Of a DNA stretch of 64,000 bases, positions 47,057 to 58,792 are shown one piece after another. The position numbers and the translations under genes were made by a program. Each line of letters begins with the position of its first letter. Within the stretch, counting starts at the first letter, position 1. The notes beneath the pieces are model-generated. The model ran no database searches. It saw nothing but the letters and a program-made list of their open reading frames with translations, and had not been told where the DNA came from. This DNA is from Ulota crispa (lineage: Eukaryota; Streptophyta; Bryopsida; Orthotrichales; Orthotrichaceae), in contig OY987251.1 of NCBI GenBank assembly GCA_963920765.1, forward strand, positions 3,536,501-3,600,500, in the 5' to 3' direction.

Positions 47057-47217
47057 TCTTGAGTTTTGTATGACACATTCTTATAGTAGTCTAGCACAAG
47101 ATCCTATGGTCAGATATGCAAAATGCCTGATTTTCAAACTTTTTTACTCTTTGCCATAGAGGTGGTAGTTTTGAGTATCTTTTGACAAGAAAAAGGCCAT
47201 GGTCCTTTAGGGGTTAA
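47057..47217 (-). mobile_element. TTAA element, family A, left end only (cut by sequence gap)
   Basis: The reverse complement of this stretch is the A-family left end, identical base for base to 47336-47496, ending in TTAA at 47214-47217. It abuts the run of N, so the rest of the element is unknown. Perfect identity, where other A copies differ at many sites, means either a very recent inverted duplication or an assembly error beside the gap. Confidence 0.8.
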
Positions 47218-47335
47218 GCTTTGATCACAATAACAGCACAACAGGGATTTTTTTCTTGAGGTCTTAAAGTTGAGGATATAACCACATTTTTTTGTCTGTT
47301 CCTTCTCTTATGAAGTTTTCAAGATTTGTGGTATA

Positions 47336-48265
47336 TTAACCCCTAAAGGACCATGGCCTTTTTCTTGTCAAAAGATACTCAAAACTACCACCTCTATGGC
47401 AAAGAGTAAAAAAGTTTGAAAATCAGGCATTTTGCATATCTGACCATAGGATCTTGTGCTAGACTACTATAAGAATGTGTCATACAAAACTCAAGAACTT
47501 TGACCGCACAAATTGGAAGATATTTGCATTTAAAAAGTAAAAAACAACTTATTTTGCACCTTGCTTGGCTAGATTTTTTAACTTTGAACATTTTTAACTT
47601 AAAATTTTAGCCCCACAGAGTTTGGAATTCTATTTGTGCATGGTGGGAAGTTGAGTTGGGAATCTTGGGAAAAAATTTCAAAAATGAATACTTAATTTTC
47701 ATTCTTTAAAAAATCATTAGGTAGAAGAAGGTATGAGATTGAAGAAAATCTTGAATTGCTAATAACCTTGCAATGGAATTGAAACGCAAAATCCCAATGG
47801 TGAGATTGTTTTAGAAAGCAAACTTCACCCTCTCCAACAATTTTTTTTGAAAAAATGTTAAACCTGCATTCAAAAATGAAGTTTATAAGTTATTTTTTCA
47901 AGAAGATGCTTGAGTTGCCCAAAAAACAAGATTGTCCATAACTTTCTCATAACTAGTCCAAATGGAATGAATCAAAGCTCCAGAAGTAGATAAAGATATA
48001 ATCTATGAGAAAAAAAAATTAAAGTTTTTTTTTCAAGTTTTTATAAGAATTTTTTTTGCTGCCCCTAGTCCCCAGATTTGTGCTTATTTGGGCATAACTT
48101 TTTCTCCCTCGCATCAATTGGAATAAAAACTATATTCCCCAAAAGCTAATGTGTTTTTCTATTTTCAAAAAAAAATTCAAAAAATTAGGACAAAAATTGA
48201 GGCTATAGGTACCTGCCCGAAATCCCATTTGTCCCCCAAAGGGACAATGGTCCTTTAGGAGTTAA
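47336..48265 (+). mobile_element. TTAA element, family A
   Basis: A 930-bp copy with TTAA at both ends and good termini (TTAACCCCTAAAGGACCATG ... GGTCCTTTAGGAGTTAA). Its first 161 bases are identical, in inverse orientation, to 47057-47217 across a 118-bp spacer. Non-coding. Confidence 0.85.
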
Positions 48266-48409
48266 GACTATTTTTAAATTCATATGAAAGTATAATTTTG
48301 ATCTATACAGCCCCAAGTTTTAATGACCTACACTTTTGCTATATATTAACCCTACAGAGGCTCTAGATGTTTGAAATGCATGTTGGCTTTCATAGCAAAT
48401 TTTTCCTGG

Positions 48410-48656
48410 TTAACCCGTAAAGGATGTTGCTGTTTTGTATACGGACTCCCAAGTTGTATATGGATGGGGTATTTGGATAGCACATGAACTCCATTGGAGT
48501 TGTAAGTTTCAAGCCAAGTCATAGACATACTACTTGTTAACTAGGATTTTTTGGGGAATTTTTAACATTTATCATATAGTCATTTTTTTAAGTACTAAAT
48601 TGTTCTTGTACAAATACAAACAACAATTTTGGTAGGCAACATCCTTTAGGGGTTAA
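48410..48656. mobile_element. TTAA element, family G (247 bp)
   Basis: Inverted ends of about 21 bp with one mismatch: TTAACCCGTAAAGGATGTTG at the left; the right end, read inversely, TTAACCCCTAAAGGATGTTG. TTAA at each edge. Non-coding interior. Confidence 0.8.
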
Positions 48657-48763
48657 TATCCTCTCCATCTCTCTCTTCTAGCAAAGGACATAGAGGACCT
48701 TGATTAGGAGGAAATGGATTTCGGGGATACCAAGTTAATGAGAAGAAAGGTGATTTTGCATTT

Positions 48764-49020
48764 GGACAAAGCTATTTTGTGAGCGGAAAACATTGAGCCC
48801 ATGAGCAGTGAGCCAAGATTTTGTGAGCAGGAATTTATTTTAAACTCAAATTTAATGAAAAATAAATAAAAAAACAACAATTTTTCAAAAGATGAACATT
48901 TACAATGCACAATTATGAGGTTTTATGTAAACATGTATAGGTGAAAATCAACAATTTGACAAAAAAATTAGGCTCACTACTCATGGCTCATGGATCCTTG
49001 CTCCCAAGTTAGCATTCCCC
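48764..49020. mobile_element. Miniature element L (copy 1)
   Basis: GGACAAAGCTATTTTGTGAG with GAGCAGTGAGCC at the left corresponds inversely to GGCTCACTACTCATGGCTC ... AGCATTCCCC at the right. Related to 56028-56273 in the opposite orientation. Confidence 0.6.
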
Positions 49021-49049
49021 GCTTCAAATTTAGGTATTGAAACTACTAT

Positions 49050-50002
49050 TTAACCCCTAAAGGACCATTGTCCCTTCGGGGGACAATTGGGATCTTGGGC
49101 ATGTACCTATGGCTAAACTACTTTGCGGGATTTTCTAAAACTTTTATTGAATATGGGGTATTAAATGGTCTACGTGGGAATCTAATTTTTCCTTCATTTT
49201 GACAACTATTGAAAGAAGTTATGCATGAATGACTAAACAACATGGGAGAATTGGGCAGCAAAAAAAATTGCAATTTTTTAAAATAAAATTTTGAAATTGG
49301 TTATTTAGATTTTTATGTATTTGGGAAGCTTTGAATCATTCAATTTTGATAGATGAGATGAATGTTATGAGAAGTTTTAGTTTGAGGGTAGGTATGGGAT
49401 TCCCAAACCTCCATTCCTTTTTCCCCTTGTAAAACTTGTTGCTTTACTATTTTGAGCTCTTTGTGTATTTGTTTTTTGAATTTTTTTTGCAAGTTGTAGT
49501 AGACTAAGATTCCTTGGTTTTCACCATTTGGATCAAAGTAATTCAGGTTTTTGAATTTTACATAAATCCTCCAATTTTGCCTAGTGTATATGGAAATTTC
49601 ATGACCTTACGGCATTGCAGGATTTTACAAAGTATGATCCACACCTCCATTTCATTTGAAAATTCTCCAACACATACCTAACTTGGTCTTCTACATGGAA
49701 AAAATAAACCACAACTTTGCGTAGAGCAATTTTTTTGATACAAGAGCCGTCAAAGGTTTTTGAAAATTTTGGGCAGCAATGAAAAAAACTTTTATTTTTC
49801 ACTTCAAATGTGAATATCTCACTCCTCTACTACTAGAATGAGCTGTTTTTTTTTCCCACAAGTACCACTCATAGTCTAGGGCAAAATTTTACCATTAGAT
49901 TTCCCAAAAAAAATTATTTCCTACATTTCTCCTCATTCCCCCAAAAGCGGCAATTTTGAGTGATTTTCACAGAAAAAAGGGCTTGGTCCTTTAGGGAGTT
50001 AA
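49050..50002 (-). mobile_element. TTAA element, family B
   Basis: A 953-bp copy with TTAA at both ends (TTAACCCCTAAAGGACCATT ... GGTCCTTTAGGGAGTTAA). It provides the empty site for the CACTA insertion seen in the copy at 32799. The next element begins 3 bp further on. Confidence 0.85.
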
Positions 50003-50005
50003 GTA

Positions 50006-50754
50006 TTAACCCCTAAAGGCCCAAGCAGTGTATTTTGACGACATAGTGATTTTGGGCAACTCACTACAAGTGGATGTTTCAACTTTGTTCTTTGAATTTT
50101 TTACACATGATGTGCCCAAGGAATAGCTTTAAGGTCCAACAATTTTCATAACTTTCGATTACATGGTTCAAAAGTTATTGCATGATATGTTGTAATTTTT
50201 GAACTTTTGCCCGCCCGGGCAACTCAAAAAACTCCTTCAAAAATGACTTTTTTTTACTTTTTTTTTTTGAAATTGGTTCTTTAGACTCATATATAGGTGG
50301 GAAGCTTGGAATCATTCAATTTTGATTAATGAACTAAAAGTTATGAGAAGATTTAGTTTGCAAGTAGGTAGAGTTTTGAGAGACTCCATACCTACCCACA
50401 AACTAAAACTTCCCATAGCTTTCAATTCATTAATTGAAATTGAATGATTCAAAGCTTCCCACCTACACATAAGTCTAAAGAACCAATTTCAAAAAAAAAA
50501 AAGTAAAAAAAAGTCATTTTTAAAGAAGCTTTTTGAGTTGTCCAGGCGGGCAGGAGTTCAAAAATTACAACATATCATGCAATAACTTTTGAACCATGTA
50601 GTCAAATGTTATGAAAATTGTTGGACCTTAAAGCTATTCCTTGGGCACATCATGTGTGAAAAATTCAATGAAAAAAGATGAAACATCCACTTGTAGTGAG
50701 CTGCCCAAAATCCATTATGTCCCCCAAAGGGACAAGGGGGCTTTTAGGGATTAA
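50006..50754. mobile_element. TTAA foldback element, family D: 749-bp near-complete hairpin
   Basis: TTAA lies at both ends (TTAACCCCTAAAGGCCCAAG ... GGCTTTTAGGGATTAA). From about 50048 to 50715 the two halves are inverted copies of one another around a centre near 50372: for example CACTACAAGTGGATGTTTCA opposite TGAAACATCCACTTGTAGTG, and AGGTGGGAAGCTTGGAATC opposite GATTCAAAGCTTCCCACCT. The arms derive from the B-family right half. If transcribed, it would fold into a hairpin of about 330 base pairs. Confidence 0.9.
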
Positions 50755-50823
50755 ACCATAATTCTTGAAGTGCGACAGTGTTTTTGGAACATTTTTTCAC
50801 CAAAATCTTTTTTCATTGTGGTT

Positions 50824-51073
50824 TTAACCCTTGCGCGCCTAAAAGACAATATACAACCTCTCGAAGAGCAGGGTCAATGTAATTTTGACCGATATAATAT
50901 CATTGCTCCTTTGGCAAAACCACCTCCAGTTGAGCCCAATACAATGGAGACGCTTTCCACTAACAATTTGCATGGTCCAATCTTGTGGATCGTATCTTTC
51001 AATTCACATGGGCACTTTGATTGCAAGTAGGTTGGGCTTTTTTTGTTTCAAAAACTAGGCACTTAGGGGTTAA
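50824..51073 (+). mobile_element. TTAA element, family E (divergent)
   Basis: A 250-bp copy, TTAACCCTTGCGCGCC ... CTAGGCACTTAGGGGTTAA. The ends fit family E; the interior is divergent. It contains a chance 86-codon frame. Confidence 0.65.
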
Positions 51074-51078
51074 CTAAC

Positions 51079-51997
51079 TTAACCCCTAAAATTCTTTTGT
51101 GTTTAGAGGCACAAAATTGCTTCAAATACTAGTCCCCAAACCAAGGTCAAAATCTTCATTGAAACTTATTTTTTAACAAATCCAACCGTAGGATCCTTTG
51201 GTTGACTTGTATAAGTATATTGTCCCAAAATTTCAGAATGAATATCCCCACCAATTGCAAGATCAATAAGTCTAAACTTCAAAATGTAGGCTTTTCTAGT
51301 CCTTCCAAAAGGTGAAGTTTTGATTTCAAACTTTTTAGAAAAAAAAACATATGTTGTATTTCTTGTGCAATTTTTGCAATATGTCGGAAAATGGATTGAA
51401 AGCATATAAAGAAAAATTTAACCCAAAAAAAAATTGGATTCATTTTTAAAAAAATTGTAAAGTGAAAGGTATTGATGAATGAAAGATATAACTAATATGC
51501 TAATAAGTTTTGGAAGAATTTGAAAATTGTTAATCCCAATGGTGAGAATGCTCTAACAAACAATTAGTAACTTTCATTTTCATTTTCATTTGAAAATTTT
51601 CAAAATTGAGAGTAAAAGATAACTTTATATGCTTTTTCTACCCTCTTCCTACCTTCATTGCCTGCAAAAGAAATCTCCTTTTAACTCTTACCTCATCATC
51701 TGGAATTGAGTGATCCAAACTTTTTGAGTAGATATCAATCTATACAATTCTATATAAAAAAATTTTAAAAAATTTAGAATATATTTTTTGCTGCCTGATT
51801 TGACATTGAAATTGAAAAAACCTTCTAACTTTTGCAAAACTTATCGGAATGACATGAAATAAAGCTTCCCATGTACATTATGATGAGTAGCATCCATCCA
51901 AAAAAATTCATGAAAAATTTCCAAATTATGAAGTCAATAGAGCCTGCCCAAGTTCTCATAAAGCCCAAAGTGAGTTCTTTGAGCCTTTAGGGGTTAA
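51079..51997 (+). mobile_element. TTAA element, family H
   Basis: TTAACCCCTAAAATTC at the left and GAGCCTTTAGGGGTTAA at the right, 919 bp, starting 5 bp after the E copy. The middle has AATCCCAATGGTGAGAATG, distantly like family A. Non-coding. Confidence 0.75.
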
Positions 51998-52976
51998 TAC
52001 TCAAAAAAATATAAGGTGCAATTAATCATGATACTGTATAGGAAATTATTTTTTGGGTAAATTCTTCCTAGATACCTTACCTTGTTTTATCTAGTTTTGT
52101 CATTGGCGTAACACTAAACAGCTTGGGTAAAAAACATGGATGAAATAGCCAAATCCTACTCAAAGACTCAAAGATTAATAGGATGGGCTAAATCTGGATG
52201 AAGCATACTAATATTAACTGCTTATAAAGGATAAGCACAGACATGAACTATTGTACCATTTTTTTTTGTACCTGTAAGCATTCGAGCGTGCGTTTCTTCC
52301 GACCAATGAAAAAACCCCAAAAAGTCCTTACTCCAAGTATAAAGTGGAATATGGGTGACCTAGGTTTAAGTTTACTGGCAATGCAGATTTCCAACATAAC
52401 ATTCAGTAGCCTGAAGAGAGGCTGCCTATCGGGAAAATGCCCCCCTACATCAACAGTATTGATGCAATTGATGCAGTATTGATGGATTTTCTGTTTTCAG
52501 TAGTTTTGATGTAATATTGAAATTATGTTGTTATAGTATTGTAAATTTGGCACTTTTAGCAATATTGCAATGATTAATAATTTTGCAATGTTGATGCAAT
52601 GAGCCCCATTGAAGCAATATTGGAGCATTGGTAGATACTAGAATTTGCTCAAATTAATATTACAAACAACCAATCAGTTAAGATAAAGTTTGAATTGATA
52701 CAGTATTGCACAAATATTGCTATATTTTTAATTCTATCCAATTACAATATTGTTGCAATACTAAAAATATACACAAATAATATTGAGGAATTTAGTATTG
52801 TTGTCATATTGATTGCAACAATATTCTTAACTAAGGTATGTTTTGAATGTATATTGCAACTGTACAATTTACAATAAATTTTTTGTGTTAAAACAATACT
52901 ATGCAAGTATTGCAAGAAAATAGAATTTTTGTACTCTTGCTTTATTGTGGAGGGCCCATTTTCCAAGATGGAGAAG

Positions 52977-53010
52977 ACTCATTCTTCACCTTGGGAGGTG
53001 AAGAATGAGT
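52977..53010. repeat. Perfect 14-bp stem hairpin
   Basis: ACTCATTCTTCACC, six loop bases, GGTGAAGAATGAGT. Function unknown; no neighbouring gene. Confidence 0.7.
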
Positions 53011-53719
53011 GGATGTGAAGGTGTTGCCTTCCCAAATGTTATTTACTATATGTTTGTAAATTACAATTATATTTTACTAATTGACTCTTATATTATGACT
53101 ACTTCTATACATTTGAGTATGATGGTTCAATCACTTTGCTAAACTTAATTACAATTTTAAGAAAATTTGATGATCACATTTTTTATTAGACCTCATATTG
53201 GGATTGCAAGATTTCTTGGAGGGTATTGTGCAATGGATTTTTTTTTAAACTTAATCTTCCACAATTTAGTTTTGTTTAACCTTATTAATTTTGGCGGCCA
53301 TTAAGGAATAGTGAAATAATTGTTTTTAGAAAAACTGGATCTTAAAAAAGATCTCAAGTAAGTGAACTTTCATTTCCAAAAAATTGTTTGACATTTTGAG
53401 CCTCCAATAAAAAAATATATGCAAAGTTCTAAGAGGGGTTGAAAAGGAAATTTTCTTGAACATTTTCAAACACCCTCTCATAATTTTGTACATAACTCTT
53501 AAATGAAATATCAAAATTTGAAATGGTTTTTTAAAAACAAAATCTAACTAAATTTAACAGCTTTTTTTAGTCCAAGGTATTCTGAGAAAGTTGTTTTACT
53601 ATGCCAAGGTGGCCTTCAAAATTTGCTGATTTTACAAATCGAATGAAGAAGAATGAGAATAACTAGGTAAGTTTCAATGTAAATTACATAATTGTGCATG
53701 GCTCAAATCATGTGGTGTA

Positions 53720-53817
53720 GTAATGTGGTCACACCATGAAAACTCTAAAGTTGAGCGCCTTTAGGTTGGAGTAGCACTTGGATGGGTGACCTCTCAAGGA
53801 GTCTTGTTGTTGTAGTA
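53720..53817 (+). ncRNA. 5S rRNA-derived sequence (pseudogene, or part of a 5S-carrying retroelement)
   Basis: Read against the plant 5S rRNA gene: ATGTGGTCACACCA matches the 5' part (ATGCGATCATACCA), about 20 bases are missing, then AACTCTAAAGTTGAGCG matches AACTCCGAAGTTAAGCG (A box), GGAGTAGCACTTGGATGGGTGACCT (split here only by me) matches the internal element and C box, and GGAGTCTTGTTGTTGTAGT matches the 3' end. The internal RNA polymerase III promoter is thus partly preserved. The deletion and many substitutions exclude a functional ribosomal gene. It stands alone, not in an array. Cassandra-type retroelement LTRs and SINE3-type elements also carry 5S sequence and are alternatives; I saw no clear LTR ends or poly(A). 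Confidence 0.7.
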
Positions 53818-54433
53818 GATTGTGTGGTGCAATTGTGGAGCTCGTGGCTTGCCATGCATACATGGAGTCTTTTTTTTTTTTCTCATAAACTAAAAACAAA
53901 TAAATTGGAAGACATCCTTTTTTCCCGATGCAATATATGATATTGAAGTATGACTCTTTCATTACTATATCAATACTATTTTATTATATAGCACATAATA
54001 TTATTTACATATAGTAACAGTATTGTGTCTATTTTAATTGCTTGCAATATTGTTGCAGTATTGCATCAATATTGGACTGTGAAGCCATTGCAGTCAGTAT
54101 TGATGCAAGATTGCTACAATACTGTATAGAGCAGAGGTTATTTCCCAAAGTTCCCTTTCTTCAGGTATCATGCACGAACTTCATCCTGACAAAAAAAAAA
54201 AACTTAAAAAAAAAAAAAAAATTCTAACATGGCTGGCCCACATAGACGTATGTGCACTAAATTAAGCCTCTCCTTCAAACAAATTCAGCCAAGTGTCCCC
54301 ATAGCTAAAGATGGATGTGGAATATTCCACACCATTTCATTTGGAGGAAGGGCAACGCCTCGTAGCGCTATTGAATGTTATGAATGATTTTGTTTTACTC
54401 AGGCTGAAATAACTTATGGGCCCCTTTTCAGTT

Positions 54434-54761
54434 AAGGAAGGAGGCTCATAAATGGACCATCTAAGGGCTAAAACTGAATTTTGAGGAGTTGAAACTTTTT
54501 GAAATAGTTTTTGGTAAATTTTCCTTGAAAGACAAGAGGAATTGACATCTAATCCAAGTTGTTTCAGATGTTTTGGAGCTTTGTGGAATTAGTCATGAAA
54601 TTTGAAGGCAAAAGGTCATAGGGCTCTAAAATGGACCACCTCCTCAAATGTACACCACCTATACATTGTTGAAGGGTTATGAAAAACAACATGTACAAGT
54701 AAAGTACATTTGAGGAGGTGGTCCATTTTAGAGCCTGGTCCAAATTAGAGCCTCCTACCTT
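54434..54761. mobile_element. Miniature inverted-repeat element with an internal 32-bp perfect palindrome
   Basis: The outer ends AAGGAAGGAGGCTCATAAAT and, inversely, AAGGTAGGAGGCTCTAATTT are similar; TTA at both edges would suit a PIF/Harbinger duplication. Inside, 54622-54653 (GGCTCTAAAATGGACCACCT...) and 54704-54735 are perfect 32-bp inverse copies around a 50-bp loop. Confidence 0.6.
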
Positions 54762-56019
54762 ACACCTAGTTCAAGAAGCTGTGGCTAGCAATTTTTAAAC
54801 AATCAAAAATTAGAGAAATAAGAAGACCAAGGAAGTTTATTTTACACTAGAATTTTGGTCTAAAGAACCCCATAAAGAAAAGAAAAAAATGTGAATGACA
54901 ATTTTGTGGCAATAAAAGCGTACCAATTCCAAATTTCCCAAGTTTATCGAACTTGATGGGCCCTTGCTTCTTAGGTGGGCATGATTCAAATATGAGAACG
55001 AAAAATTATCTATTCTATTTTACTTAATGTTTCCTAATCATCTTACTTAATGGATGTAGTGTAAATATTACACCAAAATTACCAAATGATGTGGACCGCC
55101 ATATATTTTTGACAAATATTACCAATTTAATTGTTTTGAATTTTATTGTGGACTGCAATTCCACAAAAAGTATCGTAGTTTCTAAGAAGTTTAATAGCGC
55201 ATTCAAGCTTTGAAGAGTCCCAAGCTTTAGGTTCGAGGGTTTGCTTCTCACAGTGATTTGTTTCACTATACAAAATTACCATGAATCACAACAATTATGA
55301 CCAAAAAACGATTGTTCATCCAAAACATGCTCTGACTCTAGTATAGTAGTTTATTATGTGGTCGACTCTCTCACTTTACACCAAGGTCAATTTAATTACG
55401 ACCATCAATTTGACAATTCCACCCTCATATATAAGAGGTGATTTCTAACAAGTAATCCTTTAAGCACAAGCCCTGGACCTTGGGAGGTTTCATGAACATT
55501 CAACCAAGTATCATGAGGACCTCGTGCCAAAAATCACCATTTATTCACATTTTTAGAATTGACCAACAAACGCTATCTAGCATTGCACTTTCAATTACGG
55601 TCATTGTTTTGTAGCACAATTAAACAATCAGCATTATATATTTGCGTTTAAACTAATGGTCGTGCACTTGGCTCTCACAAGACTGGAATGGAAAGATAGA
55701 TTAAAAATAAGTAAAAATGAAGGATATAATTGAGACAAATTTTTTGTTAGATGCACGAATAACAATAATTGCCAATTTTTACAATTTGTTTTACAAAACT
55801 CATATATGTTTTTGAAAAATAATTTAAAGGCAAAGGGTACTTGGCCAAATGTAAAATTAGAAAATCGTGTATTGACTTTGAACGGACCTCTACTCATTTG
55901 ACTAATACAATATTATATATCCTCAATTTGATCCATATAAAGGTCATCTACTTTGTTATAAGATTGTGTAGGTTGCAATGGATCTCTATCCCATTGGGTC
56001 AAAAAATTAGGTAAAAAGA
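54762..56019. other. Intergenic, nothing recognised
   Basis: AT-rich with chance frames only. Confidence 0.5.
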
Positions 56020-56027
56020 TGGAATAT

Positions 56028-56273
56028 GGGGAATGTTATATCGTGAGCGGGGATCAGTGAGCCACGAGCCTAGATTTTTTGTCAACATACTAAACTTCAC
56101 ATATAATTATATACAATCCTATAATTATGCAATTTGAACTTTTGTCTTTTATGAAACTTTTATCTTTTTAATTGTTCCATTTATTTTGAGCTCAAAATTG
56201 GTTCTTGCTTACCAAATATTGACTCACCACTCACATGCTCACCATTTTACACTCACAAAATAGCTTCGTCCAG
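56028..56273. mobile_element. Miniature element L (copy 2), hAT-like, 8-bp target duplication
   Basis: Flanked by TGGAATAT at 56020-56027 and 56274-56281, an exact 8-bp direct repeat as made by hAT transposases. The ends GGGGAATGTTATATCGTGAG and, inversely, CTGGACGAAGCTATTTTGTG are imperfect inverse repeats. Subterminal GTGAGC-type words recur. Confidence 0.65.
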
Positions 56274-56859
56274 TGGAATATCTCTCAAAATATTTTTTCT
56301 GCAGTCTCATATGCTTTGCACCGCCTTTAATGAGCGGGGACTTTTGAATATTGATCTTTCTTACTAAAAGGATCTTAAAGTATCCAAAAATGTACAAAGG
56401 ATTAAGATTGTCATATTCACCTTCATATCAAATATTGGCTAAGGTAGGAACATCCATAAGCGTTAGTGTCCCCAAAACCGTCACCTCCAAAATCTTGAAA
56501 AGTTTGTGGAAGTAAATAGATGTAATTACAAGGATGTACAACACGTGAACATGAAACCTTAGTGTTGGTTATGGGTGCAATGGCAGTCTGCTCTTTAAAA
56601 ATTCACAACTTATTCTCACAATATCCATATAATACATTCAAAGCGCAAACTCATTTTTTTCTGTTCCTAATAAATTTAGGATTCTATAATTTGCTAAATG
56701 TTTGTTAATAGTCACTATGTTCAAAAGCCTTAAACTAACGCTTATGGGTGTTCCAACCTTACGTGGAACCACTGTTTCTAGGATATTGCTTAAAAAGTTG
56801 CATAGACAATTATCGAAATCTCTCTTGAAATATTACAAATGTTTTTTGCAATTGCTTAG

Positions 56860-57273
56860 GTGAAGGGAGCGACTAGGCGGACACCCCGAGCTGCTACTCA
56901 GACACCCCCATAGTCTAGCCTATTAAATTTGAGATTATTGTTATGCTAAATAATGAAATAAAATCAAAGTATATTTTAGCGTACATTTGCTTTTACAAGT
57001 GTTGCAAACATACAAAAAATTTGCCTCATTTATGACATAGTTAGGAGTTAAACCAGTAAATGAAGGGAACCATTGCTTTAATTTCTAACCCTGTCACAAA
57101 TGAGATAGATTTGTTGTATGTTTGTAACGCTTGTCGTAAACGCAGATGTACACTAGAATATTGCTTTGATTTTATTTCATATTTCAACATAATAATGATC
57201 TCAATTTTAATAAGCTGGGCTATGGGGGTGTCTGTGTAGCAGTTGGGGGCGTCCACCTAATCGCCCCTTACAC
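56860..57273. mobile_element. Foldback element, ~414 bp
   Basis: The left arm (GTGAAGGGAGCGACTAGGCG, GACACCCCCATAG, AATTTGAGATTATTGTTATG) pairs inversely with the right arm (CATAATAATGATCTCAATTT, CTATGGGGGTGTC, CCTAATCGCCCCTTACAC) over about 185 bp each. A possible 9-bp duplication (AATTGCTTA / AATTGTATA) is imperfect. Confidence 0.75.
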
Positions 57274-58166
57274 GAATTGTATACTTTATGTATTTTATAT
57301 GCAAGCCGCCAAGTCCGGTGAAAATATAATCAATAAACTTCAAAAATATTGGTATATAAGGATTGTTGAGTACAAGCTCCAATAAAACCCATATTGTTAC
57401 ATTTAAATAGTCTTAGAACGTTCTCAATGCACTAAGTAAACACGTCAGGCATTATAAACTAATTTTTTTAATAGACTACAAATCATAACATGATAATACT
57501 TTTGTTTGACGGGCATGGAAAAGTTTATTGTGGGGTTTATTGTGAAACATAAGAAAGGTTCAGTTCAGGCCGCTGGGTTGATTTACATGTATCCCATCCA
57601 AATGTTGACAATTTTTTAAGAAAATCAAAGGGCTCTGCCGCTCCTCAAATTGAGTCCAAAACATGGATATTAAACCAAATGGCCCGCACAATTGGTGCAT
57701 TGTGCTTTGCTTTTAGCAAAAAAAAGTAGCTTTTAAAGGTTTGATTGAAAAGGGTTATAATATTTTGCAAGTCAAATAACATTTGATGAAAGGTATCTAA
57801 ATCACCCAATATCCAAATCCAAAATTTCTTATGCTTTCACAAGAAAAATCCAATCTTACTACTAGAATCACCAGGATCTCTGTAATATCACATTTCCAAT
57901 TTTTGTGACACAATTATCACATAGATACAATTTAAGATTTACTTAAACTTTTACTTTACATTTTATCTAATATATGAAAATCATCATGCAATTCAAATGG
58001 TGAATGCGTAACGTAACAAGCTCCAACCGCTAATTTCACAAGAAAAGTGTAGTTATTTTCACAATAAACTTTACAATGCCCTCCAGAGATAAGACCATCT
58101 CCACCCGTCCAAGGAAAATTGAGCGCGCCAAATGCGTGTGCGAGGGCCCGCGGTTGCTGAATTGGT
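57274..58166. other. Intergenic, nothing recognised
   Basis: AT-rich; composition becomes more balanced after about 58060. Confidence 0.5.
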
Positions 58167-58340
58167 TTGGCAAAGGGTTGGATGTTCACAGGTTTGAAGT
58201 TGGCCGGACATAGAAAGGGATCAGCAATGGATCTTCTGGACAAGCTGGAGAATACAGCTGGGTTTTTGAGCCACGGAGGTTGCGGGACCATGGACAGGTC
58301 ACAAAGGCCGTGGCCCCAAGATAGGAAAAAGCGCTCTCTC
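58167..58340 (+). other. Possible isolated exon fragment
   Basis: A 70-codon frame in a locally less AT-rich patch reads MDLLDKLENTAGFLSHGGC then MDRSQRPWPQDRKKRSLL and runs into a donor-like TTTCA|GTAAGC near 58350. The opposite strand is also open for 134 codons (58360-57956), so coding strand and reality are uncertain. Not recognised. Confidence 0.2.
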
Positions 58341-58792
58341 TTGACAGTTTCAGTAAGCAATCTTTCTCACAACCTCTAAATAGACTAGGATTTACAAAAA
58401 GTGCAGAATTCAAGCTCGCCAGAGAAATGGACAACCTCGGTAGGACACCGTCTCTAGACCCCTTTGTGGCGAGCCCGCTGAAAAAAAACACCCGAGCATG
58501 TCACCGGTGGGGCTTGTATATGTGAACAGTAACAATATGACTTGCTATTTGAGTGCCCAGAGCCCACCCGTGGAGATGCTCTAAGATTGAGGCAAAACAC
58601 TTGCTTTGAAAAAGTTTCCTCCTCTTCGGGGTCAAGCAGAGATGGAGAATGATACTCTTGCAAAGCTGAAATGAAAACACAAGAGAATCATCAAGGATTC
58701 GAAATTCCAGTGCTCCTTTACGCTACCTTCTGTCAGAGGCGAATGCTCTCCAATGTGATTTTTACAACTACCCATCAGGTGGCTACAAATAC

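Larger units (their letters stand above)
52445..54135. repeat. Two clusters of CAATATTG/GATGCAAT words
   Basis: Clusters at 52445-52900 and 54000-54135 are dense in TATTGATGCAAT, GCAATATTG and inverse forms. They flank a 1.1-kb segment with the 5S-derived sequence. They could be subterminal repeats of one larger element, but no terminal inverted repeats were found. Confidence 0.35.

Noticed and set aside
55024-55266. 80-codon minus-strand frame
   Set aside because: Short, AT-rich, no domain; indistinguishable from chance.
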